Source: Apostichopus leukothele (Eukaryota > Echinodermata > Holothuroidea > Aspidochirotida > Stichopodidae). From it: a DNA stretch of 23,187 nucleotides. This document shows positions 13,301 to 20,998 of the stretch, piece by piece (position 1 is the stretch's first letter; every line of letters starts with the position of its first letter). Both the position numbers and the translations under genes were made by a program. The notes below the pieces were generated by a model. It was not told the origin of the DNA, did no database searches, and worked only from the letters and a program-made list of their open reading frames with translations. The DNA lies in assembly GCA_010014835.2 (NCBI GenBank), contig JAAAKB020000025.1:505310-528496 (forward strand). The letters run 5' to 3'.

Positions 13301-16300
13301 AGTCGCAAACGTCTGTCGGGGTTACTGTAGTCATTGATATTCTATTGGGATAATGGACGGGGGAGGGGAGGGGGGTATCCAACTGATCCGCAATCCACTA
13401 TGTTTTCTTTTCTTTTCATTCTAAATGGAAGCACCAATTGCTTTGTATCCAACGTATAGTAGGGGTACCCTTTCAACTACTGCATGGATTGTACTAGTTC
13501 CAACTGTATATATATATATATTTATTCCTTCTCTTTTTGTCACCATTTTAGCTTTGTGCCAGAATCGATTCAGTGGCTGGCATCGAAAGGAAAATACGAA
13601 AAGTTGGAGGAGGTGCTGCAAAGAATTGCCACCGTGAACAAAATCGACGTCGCTTTCCCTATTTTGGAAATGAAGAAGGACGAAATCATCGACGGAACGA
13701 CTGATTACGACGAACAGACTACCTCAGAGAGCGACTTGCCACGGAAAGAAATTGGCAAATCCGTAGAAGATCTCTTCATGTACGATTCCGCTGTCAGTCT
13801 GGACAGAGACTACATACCAGCAGAGGACAATTATAGCCTTGATAATTACAGCAGTGAATCGGAAACCGAAGAAACCACCCATCTGGCGACTTCTGTCAAC
13901 CTGTCCTTTTCATCTACCTCCATGTCAAATCTACCTTCTTCCCGTTCTTCACGGAATGGACTTCAACAGTTTCCTGGACACTGCGAGAGAGTGAATGTCA
14001 CCAGCGATTTGTACCGTGTCAACAGCTCAATCTCCATCCTGTCCGAACTAGTCGAGCAGAATGAAATGCTCATCAGCAACGAAAGTCTACCTCAGCAGCA
14101 ACAACGACGACCAGAGGAGAATGCGATTCCCTTACCACAGAAAGAACTCAAACAGCCCAAACTGTCAGTAACCAAACCCCTTAGGAAAAAGTCTGTCTCT
14201 CTGTGCAATATTCCCACATTTTACACGTACCAGTCAGAAACTCATCAGGGTGATAGGACCAACGTTGGAAACGATCTTTCAGGTGAATCGAATAATTCCG
14301 GCTTCTCGAGAACTAACTCAATACCTAACATTACAGTCAGCCCTTCTGAAATTGCAACAACAGGAGCAGCTGCCAAACCTCCACACCACAAAAGTGACCA
14401 CCGGTCAAAGGTCAACAGGAAGCCACCTAACTTGACTTTAAACGCAAACGACCAAGCAGATTCATCGTATTTGTTGTCAGTTCCCACTCTCGCATTGCCA
14501 TTTGGGTTTTCCCAGAGCCTGTTTCCAAATATAGGGGCGCAATACGAGAACATGGAAAGTACTCAGAGCGAGGAGACGATTGAAGATGACACATCTGGCT
14601 TTAATTCCTCGACTAGTAACGTCGGCCAATTATCTGATTACGATTCCTTGGAAGAAGGATTCAGAAAGCAACCAAAGAGGGTTTGCTACACAGAAATAAC
14701 GACAACATGCGATGATAAAATGACAGAGAAGAATACGACGGAGAAAGTTAAAGGATATAATGCCCTTGATCTGTTTAGAATGTCATCCGTTCGTCTAGTC
14801 ACTATTTCGTCCATGATTCTATGGTAAGTGTTAAAGTGATGATCTCATATTTTAGTCTGTAAACTAATAGCTGAAAAATATTGAATCGAAATTAAAACAA
14901 AAGCAAGAAACCAAAACAAAAAAAAGACACGCTGTACTGGCGAAAGTTTCGAGAAACATGATGTCAGGACTGCGATTTGAAAACAAAAACGTTGATAAGA
15001 TCAACATTACAATATGCTGTTGCTTTTCATGTCATTATCAGCAGAGGTCAAGGAATTTGCAAAACTGCAAAATTAAATCTTGAAACAAACTTCAAATTTG
15101 TTATGTGAATCCAACTTTGTAGGTTCATGACCACTTTTGGTTGTTATGGAGATCAAAGTTTAACAATGTTCACCAGCGAACAAAGTGTGAAAACACCATA
15201 ATTGCTGAACAGTATGATATGTTTACAGTCTTACATATCCGCCTTTGTGAGTACAGCAACTGAATTGTTTGTATGTGAAGGTCAAAGGTGATTTAAAGTC
15301 AATATTAGAGTCTTGAATCGTAAGGAAAGAAGGCTAGGATGAACTTTATACTTGATATGTATTGCTATTATCTGCTGTTAACAACAGTAAAATTCTTGTG
15401 TGTATTGTCCTGTTATTTGTTGGCTGCTTGTTGGCTGCCTGGTTTGTTCTATAATGTCATAAGCGTAGAACCGTTATTCAATGCACCCGATACTCATAAC
15501 TAGTACAGTAACTAATGTTCATGTCCTGTGACACATGTTACCGTGTTACGAACACAAAGTAGTCATCCTTGATGCACGGTTGTGGGACATGAACAGTAGT
15601 TGCTGTACCAACCTTCAAGTGCGAGTTCATTAGTACGCGATTCTAAAATGAAGTCGTATCTAGTCGTTTTATGCTATAAGTAGGCTTATGGATATACCCG
15701 AACATGGCCTCTCTTCGTTCTCGGCAAGACGAATTGGTGTAATTTAAAGAGAGACGCGAGCTTGAATCAAGCGGTACCGTACCTCCTTTACTTCACCTCG
15801 TAGGCATTCTCATATTCATAGACTCCTTGTCCAGTCGCGCAGTTCTTTGTCTTACATGGGAACAAGTTAACAGCTTTACAGTGTCACCTGTAACGCATGT
15901 TGCCATGTTACTAACACAAAGTAGTAATTACTGATGCACGGTTGTGGGACATGTACAGTATAGCTGCCGCGCCAGCTATGAGTATCGGCTGTTCAATATC
16001 ATTATGATACTTGAAGCAGGCAGTACGGCAAAAGCCTCCAAGTACCCAGCTGCTTTTGACAGTGTAACGGTAGATTATCTTTAAGGTAACGTTGGACATC
16101 AGTTTTTGTTGGCCACGCATCTTAATAAATAAAAACTTACGGGTCCGCTATGGATCTTTTATATTCCCTTATTGCAGTGATAACTTAACCTATAATAATA
16201 ACTGCAACTGTTGATAATTGCATCGTATTAAATGCATGTAATGTTATACCCGCATTATATACATTTACCATCATTCAATTTAACGTATGTATACTCCTGG

Positions 16301-19300
16301 GTTTTTTTATTTTTGATTCTTCACATACATGTACAAATGAATAAATTACATAAATGACGGAATTACTCTCCCCACATTTTGATTGCTAAAAAAAAGGGAA
16401 CAATGAACGCATGATATAGATACTCGGGTGGGCTATGATCTCCCCATTATTGTTAGAGCCCATTTTACCTCGCCGACCGTGGAGGTTTGGAAAACTTCAC
16501 ACATCTTGTATGCATGGTGCTCCATTTTTCGAATTTCTCAGGTTTGCAACATATTCCGTCTACGTGGGGCTGTCTATGAGCTCTAACGCCCTAGCTGGTG
16601 ATCCTTACATCAATTTCTCTCTTGTTGGCTTGGTGGAAATTCCTGCTGTTATTGTCGCTGCAATTTCTGCTGTGAGGTATATTAACCGTAGCGACTGGCT
16701 AAGTTTTACAGTGGATAACAAATCAACCCCTTTGTGTATTGTATCATGGGATAGACAAGATTTGTGGTGGGTGGGGGAAGGGGGAGGGTGAGGGGGATGG
16801 GTGCACCGTTATCCCCTGTACTTGTTCCCAGTAGTAAACAACATATTTATATATGATTAAGGTTCAGTTGTAGCTTAGAAAAATACAAAGACTGCAATTC
16901 ACTTACGTCGTTTATGAGATTGTAAAAACGGTATTTAATTAACACACTAAACTGACGTGTGCGTGTGTGTATGATGTATGTATGTGTGAAGTGATGATGT
17001 GATGTGTGAAAATGACTTTTCCATTTAAATAACCATGAATATATATATATACCCATGTATTACTGACAGAAAGCGGTGGTGCAGAGAAAAGAATATTTTG
17101 TCCATGGTGTGGGACATTGAAAAGAAAATCAAGAGCAAATGGAGAGAGAATGACTCAATTTTAAAATGTTTTTGTTTTGTGTTTCTTACAGAATTGGTAG
17201 AAGGATTCCTAGTGGTGTCTTTCACTTTGTGACCGCCTTTTCGTGCTGCGTTTATCTGCTTCTTCCAACAGAAAACGGTAAGTTAATTTGGTTTTCGCTA
17301 TTACCACTCTACACTGTCCCCATATCATGGTTCAAAAAATCGTACTGACAGTATGAACAGTTCCTAACCTCTATCTAATAAAGACAGGTTATTTCTCATA
17401 CTTGTCGGCACCCTATTCTAACTTCCTCCTAGATCCATTCAGTTTGCTGCTCTCAGTGTGATGTCAGCCTCCATGACCCTTGCCGAATTGTCACTTTATG
17501 TTAAATCAAGACAATGGAGTTGTCGAAAACTTTCCAACCTTCTGTCGGAACAATCACAGTTTATTTTGTCGGGTGAATTAACAGCACAACCCCCACCCCT
17601 TCCCATCGCCCATCCCGCAGTCGACGAACCATCGTGACCCCTCCCCCACACGATTTTATTCCTACTAGGGGTGTAACTATTTATTGTACATTTATTGTTC
17701 ATCATTTCAGTTCCAACTTGGGCGTCCGTGGTGTCCGTTGTAGCTATTCTTCTTGCCAAATGCTTCACGTCGGCAGCATATAACGTGGAATGCTTGTTGA
17801 CTGCCGAAGTTTTGCCAACACCTCTCAGGTATGTTAAGAAATATACTCTTAATAAGCCTGTCTGTACTCGTCTAACACCCCATTTGTCGTTGCTAAGGAA
17901 ATTAATAGGATATTTGCAAAGGCTTTGTGTTTCTTGTTATCGCTTTTGAAAATGTAGCTGCATAAAAGACAAAATAACCCTACATTCAAGCGAGATCTTC
18001 CAACGTCACTGCAGATTTTTTCTTTCTTTTTTTACGAGTAGAATTTTTTGCTTAACTGTGAAAAGTTCCCTTTTTCTGCAATGATTCCGTTGGAAGGTCT
18101 CGACAAGTGTTAACATCGCACTTGACACACACAAAAAAAAGAATAAAAAAGGAAATTAACTAACAACAAATTTTCTCTCCCCCTTCTTTCTCTAACTCTG
18201 ACACTAATTTTACTTTGCAGCAAAAATAAATATTCCGGTAAGTGAGTTTCTCTGTAAACTGCTGTTCACGGTTATCACAGCAGTGATTCTATAAAGAATC
18301 CATCGCTTTTCTCTTTTTGTCAATCGTAAAGCAGAATTTTTACCAGTCTAGCCCTACATATCTTTATACAGTACAGCTTTTGCCCCCTGGGTCCAAGCAC
18401 TTTCCATTGAAGAGATCAACAAACACCACCCTCTATGCTTCAGCCACATCACCAAAGATGACGACGGATGGAAACGAGATGACCGAACGTCATTCCACTC
18501 CTGGTCATCCTCCGTGGATACGTCATCATCCGTGTGGTCCAATCAGCAGTGTCTCTCCTCCTACAGAGTCTTCCTATGCATCATGGGATAAATTGCGAAA
18601 CTCTTCTTCATCGCTGGGATGTCAACATCTATACCACCAGTTTTCATCAACTCTGAAATATGTCATCAGCTGAGGGTTGGTTGTAGTCAGTTTTCATGAT
18701 CAACGGCCAGAACATCTACAACCCGTCGACTACCACTCCGCCGTAGTCATCCTAACATCCTTCCTGGAGGATGGGAGTCTGTTAAATCGCCCATTCATAA
18801 TCTGGCCATCATTCCTCACGGTGTATATCTAAAAGTTATCTTTCTGATAAACGTTATATGGAAGGTGAGCATATTCATATTGCTCGGAGGGAGGATGTCA
18901 TCCTCTCACCGAGCAGCAGTAAGTCCCCCCTGGTGAGAAGATGCATTTAAAGCAGTCACTTCAAGTGGTTTCATTTTGAGGGTTTTAAATGGTATCTTTG
19001 AACAAATATTCCTTTTTCTTACTGTTTCGAACCCGACCGTGTTTGTTTTTAACTTTATCCTTATCTGCTTTGCTATAACTCGTTCTGTACTGTAAACTAA
19101 TTTCTCTCAAATAGATAATGAAACACGTTAATTATGAGGGAAAAAAATCGTCTGCTTTGTTTTGTCTTATTTTGCTCCTCAAAAACCCCTCAACCTCTCC
19201 GTCGTGTTTACCGCTAACTTAAACGATCACGTATCCCCGAATTGGTATACCCCATTTGGTGTGATGTCCACGTACATAACAATATCCTCCTTTGAAACGT

Positions 19301-20543
19301 GATCGAATGACACCAGCTATTTAGATCAAAGTAATGGACAATTTTTACCTCCCGAGTTTTGCATTGATTTCTGAAGGACAACCCGTGTTCATAGTTTCCA
19401 GATTACAATATATCTTAAACAATGTTAAGCACTATTACTATTACGTTACAACTTGCTATGGTGTTTTAATGCCTACTGTTCTACCGCTATGGTATATTAT
19501 TGGGTGTGTTTAAGGTAAACGACCACGCACGTAATGAATCAAAGCGTTCGTCTCCATGGTTACTTATTTTCTCTTTTATTATTTCTCGTTGCCTTTTTAG
19601 ATCTGTCGGCATTGGTTTGTTTGTTCTCTGCTCCCGCATTGGTGGAGTCATCGTTCCTTTTATTTTAATTTCGGTAAGTCTGTTTTTCGAGTTCTTAATT
19701 CTCCGGTTTTCGGCTACCGAGATATTGAAGAATCAATGAGTGCAAACCGATGTCAGAGAATAGCTATTTAGCCACAACTATAATCTGTAGCTAGCGAGAA
19801 GATTGAATCCAGTGAGGTGTTTCCTTGTCCAGAAAGTCCGAAGAGCAATTTGGAGACATGAACAACACAATTGTGACCTATCATTTGTCTTGAATAGAGG
19901 TTTTCTCTCTGTAATTCGTCCACAAACAGATGACAGCCTTTTTCGTGATAGCTCATCGCCACTGGTCAACTGGTCAATTAATATTGGTCGAGTTACTATC
20001 AATGTGATTCTGGGTTTGATAACAGATAGGAAATAGGGCTTTAGTCTATGCAATGGTCTCCTACAAACATGTTGAAAAAATTATTGAAAATGTTACTTAG
20101 ATTGTTACTGGTGTAACCATGTAGAACTCCCCCTCCCCTAAATATATATATATATTTGTATTTTATTGGGGGGGGGGGGGAATGTTCTAAACAAGCGTAA
20201 ACCCATATGTGGGGAGATTCAGTGGTTAGGTTTATTGTGCTCAATTCCATCCTACATCTAGTTGTTTCTTTCATTTCGTTCCAGTCAAACAGTTTTCTAG
20301 GCTGTTTTGATATGACGTGATACTAATCTCATTTGTTTTGTTCGTTTACAGGGAGAGTCATCGAGTAAATACCCAATGATGATTTTTGCTGCCCTGTCAG
20401 TGATAGCAGCTTTGATGTTACTGCCACTGCCCGAGATGATTGGAATGCCTCAACCTCAAACACCTGACGACGTCAAAAAAATCAGAAAAATTAGCAGAGA
20501 GAGGAAAATGAGTAGATCACAGCCACCTGTATCTCTTGTGTGA
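1371..20543 (+). CDS. SLC22-family organic ion transporter (MFS), 11-exon gene model, about 911 aa
   Basis: The joined model is 1371-1382, 6182-6429, 8846-9017, 12038-12268, 12905-13101, 13552-14823, 16542-16676, 17192-17277, 17711-17828, 19601-19673 and 20352-20543. It sums to 2736 nt with all phases compatible. The product should be a 12-TM plasma-membrane carrier of organic anions, cations or zwitterions. Seen in order: TM1 about 17-42; extracellular loop 45-144; TM2 about 154-174; motif A 174-184; TM3-TM6 to about 287; a huge cytoplasmic loop about 288-696; TM7 about 701-722; TM8 about 735-757; GRRIP 758-762; TM9-TM12 to about 875; a basic tail ending SLV. Family members usually have 540-600 residues, so this one is enlarged by the central loop. 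The TM11 position that is Asp in OCT1-3 and Arg in OATs/OCTNs is Arg836 here, which argues against a classical OCT. The substrate and exact subfamily cannot be assigned. Exons 4-11 are very secure, exons 2-3 probable, exon 1 tentative. Confidence 0.85.
1383..6181. other. intron 1 (about 4.8 kb), no other gene seen
   Basis: AT-rich sequence with scattered short open frames on both strands, none with family resemblance. It contains short palindromic strings of the TGTACAGTACA type (around 2850-2900, 3770-3830 and 5380-5410). It also has a C-rich, repeat-like stretch around 1570-1700. The extent assumes that exon 1 at 1371-1382 is real. Confidence 0.45.
6182..6429 (+). CDS. exon 2: TM1 and first half of the large extracellular loop
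   Basis: The reading frame is open from 6152 to 6430 and contains a hydrophobic helix ([20 protein letters not shown], residues about 16-35). This is followed by MVPVFIEGP, which matches the SLC22 pattern at the end of TM1 (..APVFLG..). The loop part has two cysteines (Cys58, Cys72). The donor TTCAG|GTAAGG leaves two bases of a Ser codon, which the first base of exon 3 completes. The acceptor is uncertain: AG at 6175, 6178 or 6181 would all give phase 0 and alter the N-terminus by at most two residues, but none has a good polypyrimidine tract. The choice of 6182 best mimics the family N-terminus. An in-frame TGA at 6149-6151 bounds the exon. Confidence 0.62.
7171..7210 (+). repeat. GGGA-rich purine tract, potential G-quadruplex
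   Basis: At least five G runs of three or more are separated by single A residues (gagggagggagggagggg pattern). This meets the usual sequence rule for an intramolecular G-quadruplex on the + strand. Whether it forms in the transcript is not known. Confidence 0.75.
7949..7994. repeat. imperfect (atatc)n pentanucleotide repeat
   Basis: Repeated 'catatcatatcatatc' units with a few variant copies. An ordinary microsatellite inside intron 2. Confidence 0.75.
8731..8888. repeat. 79-bp tandem duplication containing the exon 3 splice acceptor
   Basis: Two adjacent copies (8731-8809 and 8810-8888) are identical over about 75 bases and differ only at the last few. Each carries the same polypyrimidine tract and acceptor (cttccctccacag) and the first 40 or so bases of exon 3. 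Because 79 is not a multiple of 3, and because copy 1 runs into stop codons in all three frames before or at the junction, only the copy 2 acceptor (cag ending at 8845) gives an open exon. Confidence 0.9.
8846..9017 (+). CDS. exon 3: second half of the extracellular loop
   Basis: The acceptor is ccctccacag|C and the donor AAG|GTATGA. One base completes the split Ser87 codon, then 57 codons (residues 88-144) run to a phase-0 end. The exon joins directly to Trp145 of exon 4. The join ...SSFNSMK-WQLVGDK mirrors the family pattern in which the loop ends just before W.LVC. With exon 2 this gives a loop of about 100 residues, the usual SLC22 length. The sequence is polar and basic (GRKDRRG) with no cysteine and no N-X-S/T sequon. 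No homology is strong enough to stand alone; the call rests on phase, loop length and position. Confidence 0.65.
10062..10161. other. assembly gap (100 N)
   Basis: Exactly 100 N residues, the usual placeholder for a scaffold gap of unknown size. Open frames read across it are artefacts. Confidence 0.99.
10162..10327. repeat. probable interspersed repeat fragment beside the gap
   Basis: GC-richer sequence ends in a poly-C run and the string 'ctccgccactgg'. It also carries 'ctgtacgctccgcgcc', of the kind common in repeat copies of marine invertebrate genomes. Its place at the edge of a scaffold gap fits a repeat that broke the assembly. The family is not identified. Confidence 0.35.
12038..12268 (+). 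CDS. exon 4: TM2-TM4 start, with MFS motif A
   Basis: The acceptor is ctattttcag|TGG and the donor TGTCCA|GTAAGT, phase 0 at both ends (77 codons, residues 145-221). It begins WQLVGDK, the counterpart of the family's W.LVC, with Gly149 where Cys is usual. TM2 is followed by [11 protein letters not shown] (174-184), a clear MFS motif A on the cytoplasmic TM2-TM3 turn. TM3 and the first part of TM4 ([11 protein letters not shown]) follow. This is a strong family match. Confidence 0.95.
12269..12904. other. intron 4
   Basis: GT-AG intron of 636 bp with several C-rich runs (around 12365-12390 and 12715-12755). No other feature is recognised. Confidence 0.85.
12905..13101 (+). CDS. exon 5: TM4 end to TM6
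   Basis: The acceptor is tctgtacag|GGT and the donor GCTG|GTAAGG. The 65 codons plus two bases cover residues 222-287. It carries LELFPSKRR after TM4 (conserved Glu233 and the Arg pair 239-240) and DWRYLQ before TM6, both typical of SLC22 proteins. The split codon TG|C gives Cys287. Confidence 0.95.
13102..13551. other. intron 5
   Basis: GT-AG intron of 450 bp. It contains a poly-G run at 13262-13274, a second G-rich run near 13357-13376, and a short TA repeat just before the acceptor (caccattttag). No gene is inside it. Confidence 0.85.
13552..14823 (+). CDS. exon 6: end of TM6, giant cytoplasmic loop, start of TM7
   Basis: An open exon of 1272 nt covers residues 288-711. It opens with FVPESIQWL and a helical segment ([20 protein letters not shown]), matching the SLC22 loop after TM6. 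It closes with [20 protein letters not shown], the usual lead into TM7. Between about 330 and 685 lies a long, polar, presumably disordered insert rich in Ser, Thr, Asn, Asp, Glu and Gln. It has an acidic cluster ([10 protein letters not shown], 387-396), a Gln run (468-471), RKKSVSL (498-504) and RTNSIP (540-545). Family members usually have about 60-90 residues here, so the loop is enlarged by roughly 340. The frame stays open throughout, with no sign of retained intron: it is not AT-rich like the real introns and its codon use looks coding. Donor ATG|GTAAGT. Confidence 0.93.
15279..15291 (+). promoter_or_regulatory. DR1-like nuclear receptor site (AGGTCAAAGGTGA)
   Basis: Two AGGTCA-type half sites are spaced by one base, with one mismatch in the second half. 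RXR/HNF4-class receptors bind DR1 sites, but single matches occur by chance and this one is intronic. Confidence 0.2.
15487..15988. repeat. foldback-like repeat cluster in intron 6
   Basis: The outer arms share an exact 12-base inverted match (ccgatactcata at 15487-15498, its complement at 15977-15988), followed by further imperfect pairing. Inside, two direct copies of a unit of about 90 bp (15522-15610 and 15882-15974) look about 75-80% alike by eye. Both contain 'gatgcacggttgtgggacat'. The first copy also has a perfect 10-base inverted pair (gttcatgtcc 15517-15526, ggacatgaac 15585-15594). This suggests a degenerate MITE-like or foldback element. The family is unknown. Confidence 0.6.
16542..16676 (+). 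CDS. exon 7: TM7-TM8
   Basis: The acceptor is tttctcag|G and the donor GTGAG|GTATAT. The first base completes Trp711, then 44 codons (712-755) follow. The order is [22 protein letters not shown], then VGLVEIPAV, which reproduces the family pattern (Y.GLS....NL.G..Y.NF...G..EIPA) almost residue for residue. The terminal split codon AG|A gives Arg756. Confidence 0.95.
16677..17191. other. intron 7
   Basis: GT-AG intron of 515 bp. It contains a G-rich tract at about 16764-16801 (several GGG runs), a TG/TATG-rich stretch around 16955-17015, and a short TA repeat near 17040. No gene is inside it. Confidence 0.85.
17192..17277 (+). CDS. exon 8: GRRIP loop and TM9
   Basis: The acceptor is tttcttacag|A and the donor AAACG|GTAAGT. 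Codons 757-784 read IGRRIPSG..., the second MFS motif A-like turn (GRRP in most family members) between TM8 and TM9. The hydrophobic TM9 ends at LLLPTEN. The last base opens the Val785 codon. Confidence 0.93.
17278..17710. other. intron 8
   Basis: GT-AG intron of 433 bp, C-rich at about 17585-17650. A short open stretch after an acceptor-like cctcctag near 17433 is discussed among the rejected items. Confidence 0.85.
17711..17828 (+). CDS. exon 9: TM10 and the AEVLPTPLR turn
   Basis: The acceptor is catttcag|TT and the donor CTCAG|GTATGT. The residues are 785-824. TM10 contains [24 protein letters not shown], the counterpart of the family's GK..ISASF...YLYTAEL.PT..R. This is a very clear signature of the SLC22 C-terminal half. 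The split codon AG|A gives Arg824. Confidence 0.95.
17829..19600. other. intron 9 (about 1.8 kb)
   Basis: GT-AG intron. It contains a 17-nt segment with splice-like flanks (18221-18237), a GC-richer coding-like block (about 18340-18960) with no recognised homology, and a near-perfect palindrome (18881-18915). Confidence 0.8.
18881..18915. repeat. 35-bp near-perfect inverted repeat
   Basis: The 17-base arms, tgctcggagggaggatg and catcctctcaccgagca, are separated by one base and mismatch at only two positions. This could form a hairpin or cruciform. Its function is unknown. Confidence 0.75.
19601..19673 (+). CDS. exon 10: TM11
   Basis: The acceptor is gcctttttag|A and the donor TTTCG|GTAAGT, phase 0 at the end (residues 825-848 after the split Arg824). 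The sequence [20 protein letters not shown] matches the family TM11 pattern (G.G....SR.G....PF). Arg836 occupies the position that is Arg in OATs and OCTNs but Asp in the classical OCTs. Confidence 0.95.
19674..20351. other. intron 10
   Basis: GT-AG intron of 678 bp. A C-rich run near 20130, a TA repeat and a G run at 20168-20180 sit close together and could pair as a hairpin. Short open frames on both strands show no homology. Confidence 0.85.
20168..20180. repeat. poly-G run
   Basis: Thirteen consecutive G, about 30 bp downstream of a C-rich run and a TA repeat. It is a simple sequence and prone to sequencing error. Confidence 0.8.
20352..20543 (+). CDS. exon 11: TM12 and C-terminal tail, stop TGA
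   Basis: The acceptor is gtttacag|GGA, phase 0, giving 63 codons (849-911) then TGA. TM12 ([20 protein letters not shown]) ends in LPE, followed by [11 protein letters not shown], the family's LPET.G.PLP.T motif with the usual Thr after LPE replaced by Met. The basic cytoplasmic tail has RKIS and RKMS kinase-type sites. The last three residues, SLV, fit a class I PDZ ligand. Confidence 0.95.
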   Translation, partial: GESSSKYPMMIFAALSVIAALMLLPLPEMIGMPQPQTPDDVKKIRKISRERKMSRSQPPVSLV

Positions 20544-20998
20544 AGTCAAGTGCGTGGAATACCAGTGTGAAATACACCTTGCAAAAGATACGCTTGCGCA
20601 GTAATGAATGTCTCAATGGCGTTATCATATTGTGGCGCAATTGGCCTTCCAAAGTAATATGGTGGGGCTATAGTGTTTCGAGAAAAGACAAATGTTTTAA
20701 CTTTGAATGATCTATATGAGCAAAGAGACATGGTATAGTAATGACAAACGTAAGAATAATATTCTTCTTTCAGTTTTAAGGTGATCATGTTCAAAGTTAG
20801 TAAGGTTAACAATATGAATATGCAGTCTGTACGGTGCCGAGCTAAATCAATTAGTATATGTGATTATGTTTGAAATGTGTTGCATTTAACCGAACATGGA
20901 CATTATTCATACATCTCCGCAAGAAAGTGATCAATTTAAAAAAAAAAAAAAGCCACGATACAGAATCATTGCACAATAAACGATAGTTTTGCCATTTT
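20544..20998 (+). other. probable 3' UTR
   Basis: Follows the stop codon without a further splice signal that I can support. It is AT-rich and ends near the AATAAA at 20975-20980. Other AATAAA strings downstream (21050, and further on near 21100-21180) could give longer isoforms. Confidence 0.5.
20975..20980 (+). promoter_or_regulatory. polyadenylation signal AATAAA
   Basis: A canonical hexamer 432 bases after the stop, followed about 25-60 bases later by GT-rich sequence (gtggtatatgtttgttgtaatgtgg), as expected downstream of a cleavage site. Cleavage is inferred near 20995-21000. Confidence 0.5.

Larger units (their letters stand above)
14824..16541. other. intron 6 (about 1.7 kb)
   Basis: GT-AG intron. 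It holds a foldback-like repeat cluster at about 15487-15988 and a DR1-like nuclear receptor half-site pair at 15279-15291. No coding exon is apparent. Confidence 0.8.

Noticed and set aside
13484-13551. Upstream extension of exon 6 starting at an ATG
   Set aside because: This part is intron: it contains the TA repeat and pyrimidine tract before the acceptor at 13550-13551. The true frame enters from exon 5 in phase.
14245-14553. 102-codon minus-strand open frame inside exon 6
   Set aside because: It is the antisense shadow of a long coding exon and has no independent signal.
17433-17520. Possible extra exon in intron 8 ([19 protein letters not shown]...)
   Set aside because: It follows an acceptor-like cctcctag and faintly resembles TM12. 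But exons 8 and 9 already join in phase with no family residues missing, and no matching donor is evident.
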